Source: RGIG3528 sp963649295
Lineage (GTDB): Bacteria; Bacillota; Clostridia; Lachnospirales; Lachnospiraceae
Length of the DNA stretch: 64,000 nucleotides
Assembly (NCBI GenBank): GCA_963649295.1
Contig: CAVJHK010000002.1
Coordinates: forward strand, 1-64,000
Reading direction: 5' to 3'
In this document: one piece after another, positions 1 through 7,394 of the stretch
Layout of the letters: every line of letters begins with the position of its first letter
Position numbering within the stretch: the stretch's first letter is position 1
Made by a program: the position numbers and the translations under genes
Notes under the pieces: model-generated
Told to the model about the DNA's origin: nothing
The model's database searches: none
The model's input: only the letters and a program-made list of their open reading frames with translations

Positions 1-52
1 ATTATGAACTAACGTAGGGGCTTTAGTTTTAATAAAAAAGGAATAATATCAC

Positions 53-655
53 ATGATAAAATCAAAATCCGATTTAAAGGATATACTTGACTATGAAAGT
101 AAGAAGTACGGAATCCACGAGAATGGATCGGGCAGATTACTTAATTTTATAAGACTACTTGAGGGAAGCGAAACACAAATTATTTGGAAACTTCAAAAAA
201 GGCTCAGGAAGACCGAATTTTATTATAATACGGGGAAAAAGCTGAGATACAGATTAAGCCTTATGAAATTAAATAAGCTTGAAAATCGATATGGTATTCA
301 TATTGGCGTGAATATTTGTGATAGGGGCTTAAAAATAATGCATCTGGGATCTGTTTTGGTGAACGGAAGAGCAAAAGTAGGTAAAGACGTATGCTTTCAT
401 ATAAACACGGCATTGGTGGGGCAAGGTGTTTATGATGATGCTCCGATGGTCGGAGATGGAGTTATAATCGGTGTCGGAAGTATTCTTGTCGGCGGAATCA
501 CAATCGCAAACAACGTGGCAATAGGAGCAGGTGCTGTTGTTGTAAAAGATGTTGAAGAAGAAAATATTGCCGTTGCCGGAGTGCCCGCCAAAAAAGTAAG
601 CAAAAACGGAAGCCTTACATGGAATAAAGGAAAATCCTTAAAGAAAAATCAGTGA
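53..655 (+). CDS. Hexapeptide-repeat acyltransferase, serine acetyltransferase-like
   Basis: A 200-residue left-handed beta-helix transferase. The C-terminal half (about residues 95-185) shows hexapeptide-repeat periodicity, including GDGVIIGVGSILVGG and NNVAIGAGAVVVKDV, and the closing AVAGVPAK segment typical of the CysE/serine O-acetyltransferase group and of sugar O-acetyltransferases in surface-polysaccharide clusters. Such enzymes transfer acetyl from acetyl-CoA in the cytoplasm. The N-terminus is shorter and more charged than in true CysE, so the acceptor may be a sugar rather than serine. The stop overlaps a 12-codon remnant at 655-693 that is repeated after the next gene. The family is clear; the substrate is not. 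Confidence 0.8.
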   Translation: MIKSKSDLKDILDYESKKYGIHENGSGRLLNFIRLLEGSETQIIWKLQKRLRKTEFYYNTGKKLRYRLSLMKLNKLENRYGIHIGVNICDRGLKIMHLGSVLVNGRAKVGKDVCFHINTALVGQGVYDDAPMVGDGVIIGVGSILVGGITIANNVAIGAGAVVVKDVEEENIAVAGVPAKKVSKNGSLTWNKGKSLKKNQ

Positions 656-703
656 TGACTCGAAAAATAATTCTTGGTGATATTGTATACTGAAGATGGT
701 AGA
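645..703 (+). repeat. Imperfect direct repeat, left copy
   Basis: The first 15 bases (AAAATCAGTGATGAC) are identical to 2322-2336 and similarity continues for about 45 further bases at roughly three in four positions. The copy includes the last codons of the acetyltransferase gene, its stop, and an overlapping ATG that opens a 12-codon remnant (MTRKIILGDIVY, 655-693). The pair brackets the TM-Nudix gene. Confidence 0.65.
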
Positions 704-801
704 TATTTAAGGAGTCTTACCGTAGCAGAAATTAGACAGGCGTTCTACAAAAAAAGCTTGACCGGAACATATTGAGAATTGCATTAAGGAGATGTCCCTA
801 T

Positions 802-1170
802 ATGGAAGGATTAGTTATTGATTTTTTTAACAAATTGGGAATAGGTGGTTTTGTTACAATAATACTTACTGTCATATACTTTGTAGTTAATTTACAGGAT
901 GTAGTTGATGCGTTTAAAAGATTTTTTGGTTGGCTGGGTAAAATACTAAAAGATAAGCTTATATATCGTTACTATTACAAAATAAGGATGGATTTAAATA
1001 AGGAACTCTCAACTCCGGCATTTTTAGACTGGCAGCTGAAAGTCCTAAAAAAATATATTTTCCGAAAGGAAATCGCTGCGGTGATTTTTCTTTATGTGAA
1101 ATTAAATTGGAAGATAAAGACACTATTTGGCGTGAATATGAAGCGGCAGTTTGGAAACCGAGTCGTATAA
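802..1170 (+). CDS. N-terminal part of a membrane-anchored Nudix-like protein (frame-disrupted)
   Basis: Begins at an ATG preceded by AAGGAG at 786-791; the open frame extends slightly upstream but without a better start. The product opens with a transmembrane segment (GGFVTIILTVIYFVV, about residues 14-30) followed by a basic region. This frame stops at 1168-1170. The longer conserved-looking protein continues in the -1 frame, which is open from 1002 to 2294 but has no ATG, GTG or TTG before 1107. The two parts are most simply one protein of about 497 residues joined at the A7 run at 1047-1053. After the join the segment reads IYFPKGNRCGDFSLCEIKLED, which is better protein than the in-frame tail. 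Whether the join occurs in vivo or reflects a lost A in the assembly cannot be decided here. Confidence 0.55.
   Translation: MEGLVIDFFNKLGIGGFVTIILTVIYFVVNLQDVVDAFKRFFGWLGKILKDKLIYRYYYKIRMDLNKELSTPAFLDWQLKVLKKYIFRKEIAAVIFLYVKLNWKIKTLFGVNMKRQFGNRVV
1047..1053 (+). other. A7 heptamer in -1 slippage register
   Basis: Seven A residues read as A_AAA_AAA relative to the upstream frame that starts at 802, which is the canonical X_XXY_YYZ register. A one-base backward slip moves reading into the frame of the downstream gene ending at 2294. One extra A in the real DNA would have the same effect. No obvious strong downstream hairpin was identified by eye. Confidence 0.5.
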
Positions 1171-2294
1171 TTGAGTATCCATTTAGTGGAATATGGCAAA
1201 GAGAAGAACTGCATTTGATGACTGAGCAGGGTGATAATCCGAACACCGAAGGACATGACTGTGCCAACAAGAGCGTTAGAACAAGAACTTGGAAAAAGGC
1301 TAAGTACGTAGAGAATTGGAATACGCTTACTCATGGCGAGCAAAAGCTAATTAAAGAATATGATAAAGTAATAGAACAGACCGTTCATTTTCCGGACAAG
1401 GTAGGGTATATGCTGGACAAGATTAGTCTTGATGGAACGAACGCACCACAGGTATCAGCAAAGGTTGGTTATTACTATTCAAATGTCCTACAAAGTCATA
1501 TATTGGAGTATGAATTATACCGGCAATACAAAAAACGAAAAAAAATAGATATATCAAGGCCGGATGTAGAGAACCCGTTGTTTTATCTTCCTTTTAGAAA
1601 GAAAATACACGATAAATGTGGAAACGGAATACATGATTCATTATTATCGGGGGCCGGAAGAGCATCGTTAATGAGCGTGCAGATTATGGTATTGATAGCC
1701 AATAAATCCGAGAGTTATGATTGCCTTCGTATTCGCCGCTCTGAAAATGTCAGTGTCAAGGCAGGTTTTACACAATTTATTCCGTCAGGTGGATTTGAAG
1801 CTTTTAATGACGGAGATGATATAGATACTCAACGCTCTAATTACTCTATCAATAAAATTTTATTCAGAGAACTGGCGGAGGAATGTTTTGGTATGCCGGA
1901 AACAACAGAGTTTTGCCGCCGACCTGTTGAGGATATCTATAATCAGCCCGGCATTACAGATGTGTTAAAAATGCTACAGGAAAATTTTGGGGATGATCAG
2001 GTAAGGAAGAAAGCACAGTATCAATTTATAGGAATAACACAGGGTTTGGTTTCATTACGCCCGGAGTTTTGTTTTTTATTGGTTTTACATGAGCCGGATA
2101 TAGTCTCGAAAATAGTATGCAACAGCGAGACGAATAAGATGATATCCTTGATTGATATACGGGAACTGGAGACAGCAGGGTTTTGGCCGGCTGATGAACT
2201 TGTCAATTTGAACAGTACATCTGCTGCCCTTTGGGAACTTGCACGTGAAAGCGAATTATATAAGGAATGCTTAAATCCAAAAAAATCAAAGTAG
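1107..2294 (+). CDS. Nudix-like domain protein, C-terminal part of the frame-disrupted gene
   Basis: Coordinates give the longest form that begins at a possible start codon, a TTG with no ribosome site in front; the frame is open back to 1002. The C-terminal half carries a Nudix-like signature: SGGFEAF, then about 20 residues, then FRELAEECFG (near 1862-1890). This matches the REUXEE core with a longer than usual spacing between the GG and REU parts. Nudix domains hydrolyse or bind nucleoside-diphosphate-linked compounds. The middle region (about residues 60-200) is not recognised. With the upstream piece it would be a membrane-anchored nucleotide-sensing or hydrolysing protein. A role in defence is possible by analogy with other TM-Nudix architectures, but nothing here proves it. 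Confidence 0.55.
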   Translation: MEDKDTIWREYEAAVWKPSRIIEYPFSGIWQREELHLMTEQGDNPNTEGHDCANKSVRTRTWKKAKYVENWNTLTHGEQKLIKEYDKVIEQTVHFPDKVGYMLDKISLDGTNAPQVSAKVGYYYSNVLQSHILEYELYRQYKKRKKIDISRPDVENPLFYLPFRKKIHDKCGNGIHDSLLSGAGRASLMSVQIMVLIANKSESYDCLRIRRSENVSVKAGFTQFIPSGGFEAFNDGDDIDTQRSNYSINKILFRELAEECFGMPETTEFCRRPVEDIYNQPGITDVLKMLQENFGDDQVRKKAQYQFIGITQGLVSLRPEFCFLLVLHEPDIVSKIVCNSETNKMISLIDIRELETAGFWPADELVNLNSTSAALWELARESELYKECLNPKKSK

Positions 2295-2321
2295 GCGTCA
2301 AACCGTGCGCCTTGTGCTCTC

Positions 2322-2380
2322 AAAATCAGTGATGACACGGAAGATTATTCTTTGTGACATTGCATATGAAAGAAGGAACT
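2322..2380 (+). repeat. Imperfect direct repeat, right copy
   Basis: Counterpart of 645-703. It contains the same acetyltransferase-gene tail and stop overlap (AAAATCAGTGATGAC), then a 23-codon open frame (MTRKIILCDIAY..., 2332-2403) that starts with the same peptide as the left copy. It ends just before the ATG of the kinase/nucleotidyltransferase gene. Confidence 0.6.
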
Positions 2381-2384
2381 ATAT

Positions 2385-4344
2385 ATGGATTCTGAAGAAA
2401 TAAAATTATTTGTCCCGGGGCGGATTTGTTTGTTCGGGGAACACAGCGACTGGGCGGGTGCTTACAGGACAATGAATGCCGCAATTACACCGGGACATGC
2501 GATTGTAACGGGGACGGAGCAGGGAATATACGGGACAGCAAAAAAGAGCGATATGTTTTCGGTTGTAAGCAATATCCCCGAATTTCACGGGGATTCTTTT
2601 TCGTGTGAGCCGGAGCCGGGAAAATTACGGCAGGTTGCCGCATCAGGCGGCTTTTTTTCGTATGTTGCGGGTGTTGCTTCATATGTATGCGAGTGGTATC
2701 ATGTCGGCGGAGTTGAGCTTAATATCGTAAAAATGGATCTTCCCATGAAAAGCGGACTTTCATCTTCCGCCGCAATCTGTGTAATGGTTGAAAAAGCATA
2801 TAATGAGCTTTATGATTTGCGTTTAAATACAAAAGGGCTCATGCATATTGCATATATGGGAGAGCAGCGTACGCCGTCTCGCTGCGGTCGTCTTGACCGG
2901 GCATGTGCCTTCGGAAAAAATGTTGTCAAAATGACTTTTGACGGAAACGAAGTGGATGCGGAGCAATTTGCCGCAGGAGCAAATTTTTATTATGTGATTG
3001 CGGATTTGAAGGCGTCAAAGGATACGATTAAAATCCTTGCGGATCTGAACAAAGGATATCCTTTTTCGCATAACGAAACGGAGGATTCGGAACACAGNNN
3101 NNNNNNNACACAGAGCACTCGGAGAAGACAATGAGGAAATTGTATTCGAAGCGGAGCGGCTGATTAAGGCAGGTGACTCAGAAAACCTCGGAAAACTGAT
3201 GGTACGGGCACAGAAAAACTTTGACGATAAGGTTGCGCCGATGTGTCTGTCGGAACTCACGGCACCCGTGTTGCATTCGGTATTGAATGACGAAAAAGTA
3301 AAAAGCCTGTCATACGGCGCCAAAGGCATAGGCTCGCAGGGCGACGGCACGGTGCAAATATTGGCACATGATAAGGATTCGCAAAGCGCGCTCATTTCTT
3401 ATTTGATTCGGGAAAGAAAAATGGATGCGTATGCCCTGACCGTAAAATCGGGAAAGCAGGTGCGAAAGGCTGTTATTCCGGTTGCGGGATTCGGAACACG
3501 GCTGTATCCCGAAACACGTGCGGTAAAGAAGGAATTTTTGCCCATTATCGATAAAGATTCTCTCATGAAGCCCGCAATCATGGTGCTCCTTGAAGAACTT
3601 AATGCCATCGGGATCGAAGAAATCTGCATTATTATAAATCGTGCGGAAGAGGCTTTTTATAAGCAGTTTTTCTTTGAAGGGATTTCTCATGAGCATCTCC
3701 AAAAATTACCGGATAATTCGAGAAATTATGAAAAAACGATTGCGGAAATCGCAAAAAAGATTACGTTTGTATATCAGGATGAACAAAAGGGATTTGGGCA
3801 TGCCGTATGGCAATCGGCGGATTTTGCGGGAAATGAGCCCGTGTTACTGCTTCTCGGAGATACGATTTATGAGAGCAACAGTATAATCCCTTGCACAAAA
3901 CAATTGTTAAATCAATTTGAAAAATACGGAAAATCGATTGTTGCCGTGCAAAATGTACCTCTTGACAAAGTCATGCATTACGGAATATTCAAAGGCGTGT
4001 GGGAGGATAAGGAAGAAACTGTATTAAATCTCACGGATATTGCGGAAAAACCGACAGAAGACATAGCAAGAGAGTATTTGTATGTTAAATCCGCAAAATG
4101 TGCCGAAAATTATTATGGGGCGTTTGGGTGCTATGTGATAGGACAGGAAGTATACAAAAGGTTAAAAGAAGCCGTTAAAAACAATATTGTGAATTTGAAA
4201 AACGAAGTGGAACTCACGGATACGCTTCAATATGTGATGAAAAACGAGGGACTTATGGCATTTGTACCAAACGGAAAGTCATATGACCTCGGAAACCCGG
4301 AAGCGTATAGGCAGACTTTTGAGGAATTCGGTAAACAAAACTAA
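2385..4344 (+). CDS. Fused GHMP sugar kinase and NDP-sugar pyrophosphorylase (gap-interrupted)
   Basis: The first half is a GHMP-family kinase: PGRICLFGEHSDW (residues about 10-22) is the N-terminal substrate motif and PMKSGLSSSAA (about 120) the phosphate-binding loop. The second half is a GalU-like nucleotidyltransferase starting near 3466 with PVAGFGTRLYPETRAVKKEFLP. The two would phosphorylate a free sugar at C1 and charge the sugar-1-phosphate to an NDP-sugar. Ten Ns at 3098-3107 break the frame. Downstream of the gap the reading HRALGEDNEEIVFEAERL (from 3109) continues a normal kinase C-terminus into the second domain without a stop, so one fused gene is the best reading. AAGGAA precedes the ATG. 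The sugar is unknown: galactose, a uronic acid and L-arabinose are all candidates. Confidence 0.75.
3098..3107. other. Assembly gap (10 N)
   Basis: A run of ten N inside the fused kinase gene. Ten is probably a placeholder length, so the apparent frame change across it has no meaning. Confidence 0.95.
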
Positions 4345-4415
4345 AAAAAGTTTCACTATAATTTCGTATCGTGGGGACTGGAAGGTGATAAATAAAAAAC
4401 TGCAAAAGTGTTTAT

Positions 4416-5039
4416 TTATCCTTCTATCCCCACTTCTTCCATAATATCGATTTTTGCTTTTCCCGCTGTGATCTCTGTAATCTTTAAAGCAATATCGTCT
4501 GTTTTTTCGTCGGGTATTTGTAAGGTAAAAATGACTTTTTCCGCATAATCCGTACCGGATACCGTAATATCGTTTGACGACAATATATATTCGATTTTTT
4601 TGATTTCCGAATATTCACATGTGATTTTTATGATATGCCCCGGGATGATTTGGGCGATTTTGGACGCATTTATTGCGGCGCAGGCGGTTAACCCGTATGC
4701 ACGCACAAGCCCGCCCGTTCCGAGGAGCGTTCCGCCAAAATATCTTGTGACAACAAGGCATACGTTCTTTAATTCTGCTGTTGTGAGAGCTGCAAGTATC
4801 GGCTGACCCGCCGTTTTTTGGGGCTCGCCGTCGTCGCTCGCACGTGTAATTTCACCTTTTTCTCCGATTATATAGGCATAGCAGTTGTGGCGCGCGTCAA
4901 AGTGCTTCTTCTTGATTCCGTTTATAAAATTAAGCGCTTCTTCTTCTGTTTTGCAGTGACACGTGTATCCTATGAAACGTGACTTTTTTTCTTCTGTTTC
5001 TGCTGTGCCGGGTATGGTGATTGTTTTGTGTGCGATCAT
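4416..5039 (-). CDS. YigZ/IMPACT family protein
   Basis: A 207-residue protein of the YigZ (UPF0029/IMPACT) family. The N-terminal domain carries EEKKSRFIGY, KKHFDARHNCYAY, SDDGEPQKTAGQPIL and the VTRYFGGTLLGTGGLVRAY block that define the family. A ferredoxin-like C-terminal domain follows. These are small cytoplasmic proteins of uncertain role; the eukaryotic homologue IMPACT is a translation-stress regulator that binds GCN1. The start is the ATG at 5039, which has GAGG six bases upstream, rather than the TTG four codons earlier. It converges with the kinase/nucleotidyltransferase gene across about 70 bases with no clear terminator. Confidence 0.85.
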   Translation of the reverse strand: MIAHKTITIPGTAETEEKKSRFIGYTCHCKTEEEALNFINGIKKKHFDARHNCYAYIIGEKGEITRASDDGEPQKTAGQPILAALTTAELKNVCLVVTRYFGGTLLGTGGLVRAYGLTACAAINASKIAQIIPGHIIKITCEYSEIKKIEYILSSNDITVSGTDYAEKVIFTLQIPDEKTDDIALKITEITAGKAKIDIMEEVGIEG

Positions 5040-5124
5040 GTAAAACCTCAAAATGTGATATGTTCACCTGCTATTTTACCATATTGATGGGCAGGCTTCA
5101 ATTCGGGAATAATTTTAATATATG

Positions 5125-5153
5125 TTGACATACCCTATTTAATAGGGTAAAAT
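5125..5153 (+). promoter_or_regulatory. Toxin-antitoxin promoter with palindromic operator
   Basis: A perfect -35 TTGACA (5125-5130), a 17-base spacer and TAAAAT (5148-5153). A perfect 19-base palindrome, TACCCTATT-T-AATAGGGTA (5131-5149), fills the spacer and touches the -10. A repressor bound here would occlude RNA polymerase. This is the expected arrangement for autorepression by the XRE antitoxin encoded second in the operon. Confidence 0.75.
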
Positions 5154-5170
5154 TCATGAAAGGATAAGGT

Positions 5171-5476
5171 ATGACAAGAACTTTTATACAAACTTTGGAA
5201 TTTTCTTCAAATTGGGATCGTCTTGGTTTAAATGATGACGATTTACGTGCATTGGGAACCGAAATAGTGACAGAGCATGACAAAATTCCGGTAATTCCGG
5301 GTACAGGAGGGTTAAGAAAATTCAGAATTATTGCGAATAACCACGGAAAGCGTGGTGGAGCAAGAGTATGTTATGTTGATTTTGTCTTAAAAGAAACGAT
5401 ATATTTAATAACCGTATATTCAAAAAATGAAAAAGAAAATCTTTCGGAAGCCGAAAAAAAGCGATCAAAAAAATGA
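5171..5476 (+). CDS. RelE/HigB-type toxin (C-terminus in question)
   Basis: A 101-residue protein whose IPGTGGLRKFRI, GKRGGARVCYVDF and ETIYLITVYSKNEKENLS blocks match RelE/ParE-superfamily toxins paired with XRE antitoxins. Known members cut mRNA on the ribosome. The current frame ends in KKRSKK directly after A7-G at 5454-5461. A -1 step at A_AAA_AAG (5455-5461) would instead give AIKKMINLLEKEL and stop at 5500-5502, the usual helical tail of the family. The antitoxin ribosome site overlaps that later stop. So either this copy has lost one A (in nature or in the assembly), or the gene uses frameshifting. A palindromic promoter lies immediately upstream. Confidence 0.8.
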   Translation: MTRTFIQTLEFSSNWDRLGLNDDDLRALGTEIVTEHDKIPVIPGTGGLRKFRIIANNHGKRGGARVCYVDFVLKETIYLITVYSKNEKENLSEAEKKRSKK

Positions 5477-5515
5477 TCAATTTATTGGAAAAAGAACTGT
5501 AAGGAGATATTTGCT

Positions 5516-5839
5516 ATGGGCAATGTATATGAAAGCATTATGAGAGGTTTGGAAGAAGCAATATGTGATGCGAAGGCGGAAAAGAAAAAACTGACAAGAA
5601 GAACAGTGACGGTGGTACCTGTTAAAAAATATAACGCAGATCAAATAAAATATATCAGAAACAGTGTGAAAATGTCTCAAAAGAATTTTGCAAATTATTT
5701 TGGAGTGTCGAAAAAAACCGTTGAAGCTTGGGAAAAAGGGATAAATCATCCGTCAGGTGCGTCAAGCAGAATTTTAAATATGATGGAGATGGATAATGAA
5801 TTTACCGAAAAATATCCTTTTGTGAAAGTCAAAAATTAA
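5516..5839 (+). CDS. XRE-family antitoxin (HigA-like)
   Basis: A 107-residue DNA-binding antitoxin. Its C-terminal half contains a helix-turn-helix (MSQKNFANYFGVSKKTVEAWEKG, residues about 62-85, with SQ..FA..FGVS..TV..WE typical of XRE/HigA). The N-terminal region probably wraps the toxin. AAGGAG at 5502-5507 precedes the ATG and sits on the frameshifted toxin stop. It is expected to neutralise the upstream toxin and repress the operon through the palindrome at 5131-5149. After the stop a stem (CGTGCTT 5887-5893 with AAGCACG 5900-5906) lies within the tRNA leader. Confidence 0.85.
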   Translation: MGNVYESIMRGLEEAICDAKAEKKKLTRRTVTVVPVKKYNADQIKYIRNSVKMSQKNFANYFGVSKKTVEAWEKGINHPSGASSRILNMMEMDNEFTEKYPFVKVKN

Positions 5840-5851
5840 ATTAATTTCCTC

Positions 5852-5880
5852 TTGCTTTTTTATTCTTACTGTGATAAAAT
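5852..5880 (+). promoter_or_regulatory. Promoter for tRNA-Gln
   Basis: TTGCTT (5852-5857), 17-base spacer, TAAAAT (5875-5880) preceded by TGA, an extended -10 element. It lies about 40 bases before the tRNA. Confidence 0.6.
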
Positions 5881-5920
5881 GCAATGCGTGCTTTGAAAGA
5901 AGCACGGGTAATCAATTTTT

Positions 5921-5993
5921 AGGGCTATCGCCAAACGGTAAGGCAACGGACTCTGACTCCGTCATTTTCAAGGTTCGAATCCTTGTAGCCCTG
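5921..5993 (+). tRNA. tRNA-Gln (anticodon CTG)
   Basis: A full cloverleaf is visible. The acceptor arms AGGGCTA (5921-5927) and TAGCCCT (5986-5992) pair and G5993 is the discriminator base. The anticodon stem ACGGA/TCCGT encloses the loop CTCTGAC, giving anticodon CTG for CAG codons. The T-arm is CAAGG-TTCGAAT-CCTTG. The 3' CCA is not encoded. A terminator follows at 6002. Confidence 0.93.
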
Positions 5994-6001
5994 GGATAGA
6001 T

Positions 6002-6035
6002 AGAGCTTCGTATGATGCGAGGCTCTTTTTCTTTT
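6002..6035 (+). terminator. Rho-independent terminator after tRNA-Gln
   Basis: AGAGCTTCG (6002-6010) pairs with CGAGGCTCT (6018-6026) across a 7-base loop, followed by a T-rich tract. Confidence 0.85.
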
Positions 6036-6076
6036 GTCGGTTATACTTATTTAATCCGTGCTTTATGCAAAAACAC

Positions 6077-6105
6077 TTGTTAAAAACACTTTATTGTGAT
6101 AAATT
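6077..6105 (+). promoter_or_regulatory. icd: Candidate promoter for isocitrate dehydrogenase
   Basis: TTGTTA (6077-6082), 17-base spacer, TAAATT (6100-6105) with an upstream TGA extension. The context GTGATAAA resembles the tRNA promoter. Confidence 0.45.
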
Positions 6106-6165
6106 GAAACTCGAAAAAACTCGTGAAAATATCACAAGAAATACTACATGAAACGGAGACATAAA

Positions 6166-7371
6166 ATGGCAAAAATTCAAATGAAGACTCCTCTTGTCGA
6201 GATGGACGGGGACGAAATGACAAGAATCCTGTGGCAGATGATTAAGGATGAATTACTTATCCCGTATATAGATTTAAAGACGGAATATTATGACCTGGGG
6301 CTTAAGTCAAGAGACGAGACATATGACCAAGTGACCGTTGATTCCGCGAATGCAACGCTTAAGTACGGTGTTGCCGTCAAGTGCGCAACAATCACTCCAA
6401 ACGCCGCAAGGGTAAAGGAATACAATTTAAAGGAAATGTGGAAAAGCCCCAATGGCACAATAAGAGCAATTCTTGACGGAACGGTTTTTCGTACACCGAT
6501 TGTTGTAAAGGGAATAGAACCCTGCGTAAAGAACTGGGAAAAGCCGATTACGCTTGCACGTCACGCATATGGTGATGTTTATAAGAATGTTGAAATACGC
6601 ATTCCCGGCGCAGGCACGGCAAAGCTCGTATTTACGGGCGCTGACGGCAAAGAAGTCACCGAAACGATTCACGAATTTAAGGGCCCCGGGATCATTCAGG
6701 GGATTCACAATACGGATAAGTCAATCATATCGTTTGCGCACGCATGTTTTGATTATGCGATTGCAACAAAGCAGGATCTGTGGTTTGCGACCAAGGATAC
6801 GATTTCCAAGAAATACGATCACAACTTCAAAGACATATTTGCAGACATGTACGAGAACGAGTACAAAAAAAGATTTGAAGAACTCGGAATTGCATATTTT
6901 TATACTCTTATTGATGATGCCGTTGCACGCATCATGAAGGCAAAGGGCGGATTTATATGGGCATGTAAAAATTATGACGGAGACGTGATGTCGGACATGG
7001 TTTCAAGTGCATTCGGGTCACTTGCGATGATGACGTCGGTGCTTGTTTCGCCGACGGGAGCATATGAATACGAAGCCGCTCACGGAACTGTCCAAAAGCA
7101 TTATTATAAGTACCTTGCGGGGGAAGAAACATCCACAAATTCGGTTGCAACGATTTTTGCCTGGACGGGCGCGCTCAAAAAACGCGGTGAGCTTGACAAT
7201 ATCAAAGAGCTTACGGATTTTGCGGACAAACTTGAAAGGGCTACGGTCAAAACAATCGAACAGGGCTATATGACAAAGGATCTTGCACTTATTACGAGCC
7301 TTAAGGACGTTAAGGTATTAAATTCGTCGGAATTTATAAAGGCAATCAGAGAAACACTTGAAAAAATGTAA
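6166..7371 (+). CDS. icd: NADP-type isocitrate dehydrogenase, eukaryotic-like homodimeric class
   Basis: A 401-residue enzyme for oxidative decarboxylation of isocitrate to 2-oxoglutarate, supplying glutamate carbon. VEMDGDEMTRILW opens the fold; SPNGTIRAIL (about residue 95) is the isocitrate-binding segment; DDAVARIMKAKGGFIWACKNYDGDVMSD carries the metal-binding aspartates; EAAHGTV and ETSTNS (about 303-325) line the cofactor site. At the cofactor-discriminating position the usual T-R-H is Q-K-H, which keeps a positive charge and the histidine, so NADP use is likely but not proven. The start is the ATG at 6166, seven bases after CGGAG, rather than the ATG six codons earlier. It stands apart from other TCA genes. 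Confidence 0.93.
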   Translation: MAKIQMKTPLVEMDGDEMTRILWQMIKDELLIPYIDLKTEYYDLGLKSRDETYDQVTVDSANATLKYGVAVKCATITPNAARVKEYNLKEMWKSPNGTIRAILDGTVFRTPIVVKGIEPCVKNWEKPITLARHAYGDVYKNVEIRIPGAGTAKLVFTGADGKEVTETIHEFKGPGIIQGIHNTDKSIISFAHACFDYAIATKQDLWFATKDTISKKYDHNFKDIFADMYENEYKKRFEELGIAYFYTLIDDAVARIMKAKGGFIWACKNYDGDVMSDMVSSAFGSLAMMTSVLVSPTGAYEYEAAHGTVQKHYYKYLAGEETSTNSVATIFAWTGALKKRGELDNIKELTDFADKLERATVKTIEQGYMTKDLALITSLKDVKVLNSSEFIKAIRETLEKM

Positions 7372-7394
7372 AAATTTACATTTGGAGGCAAAAT

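Noticed and set aside
2938..3200. Frameshift within the sugar kinase
   Set aside because: The frame change occurs across ten Ns, whose length is arbitrary, so no real frameshift can be claimed.
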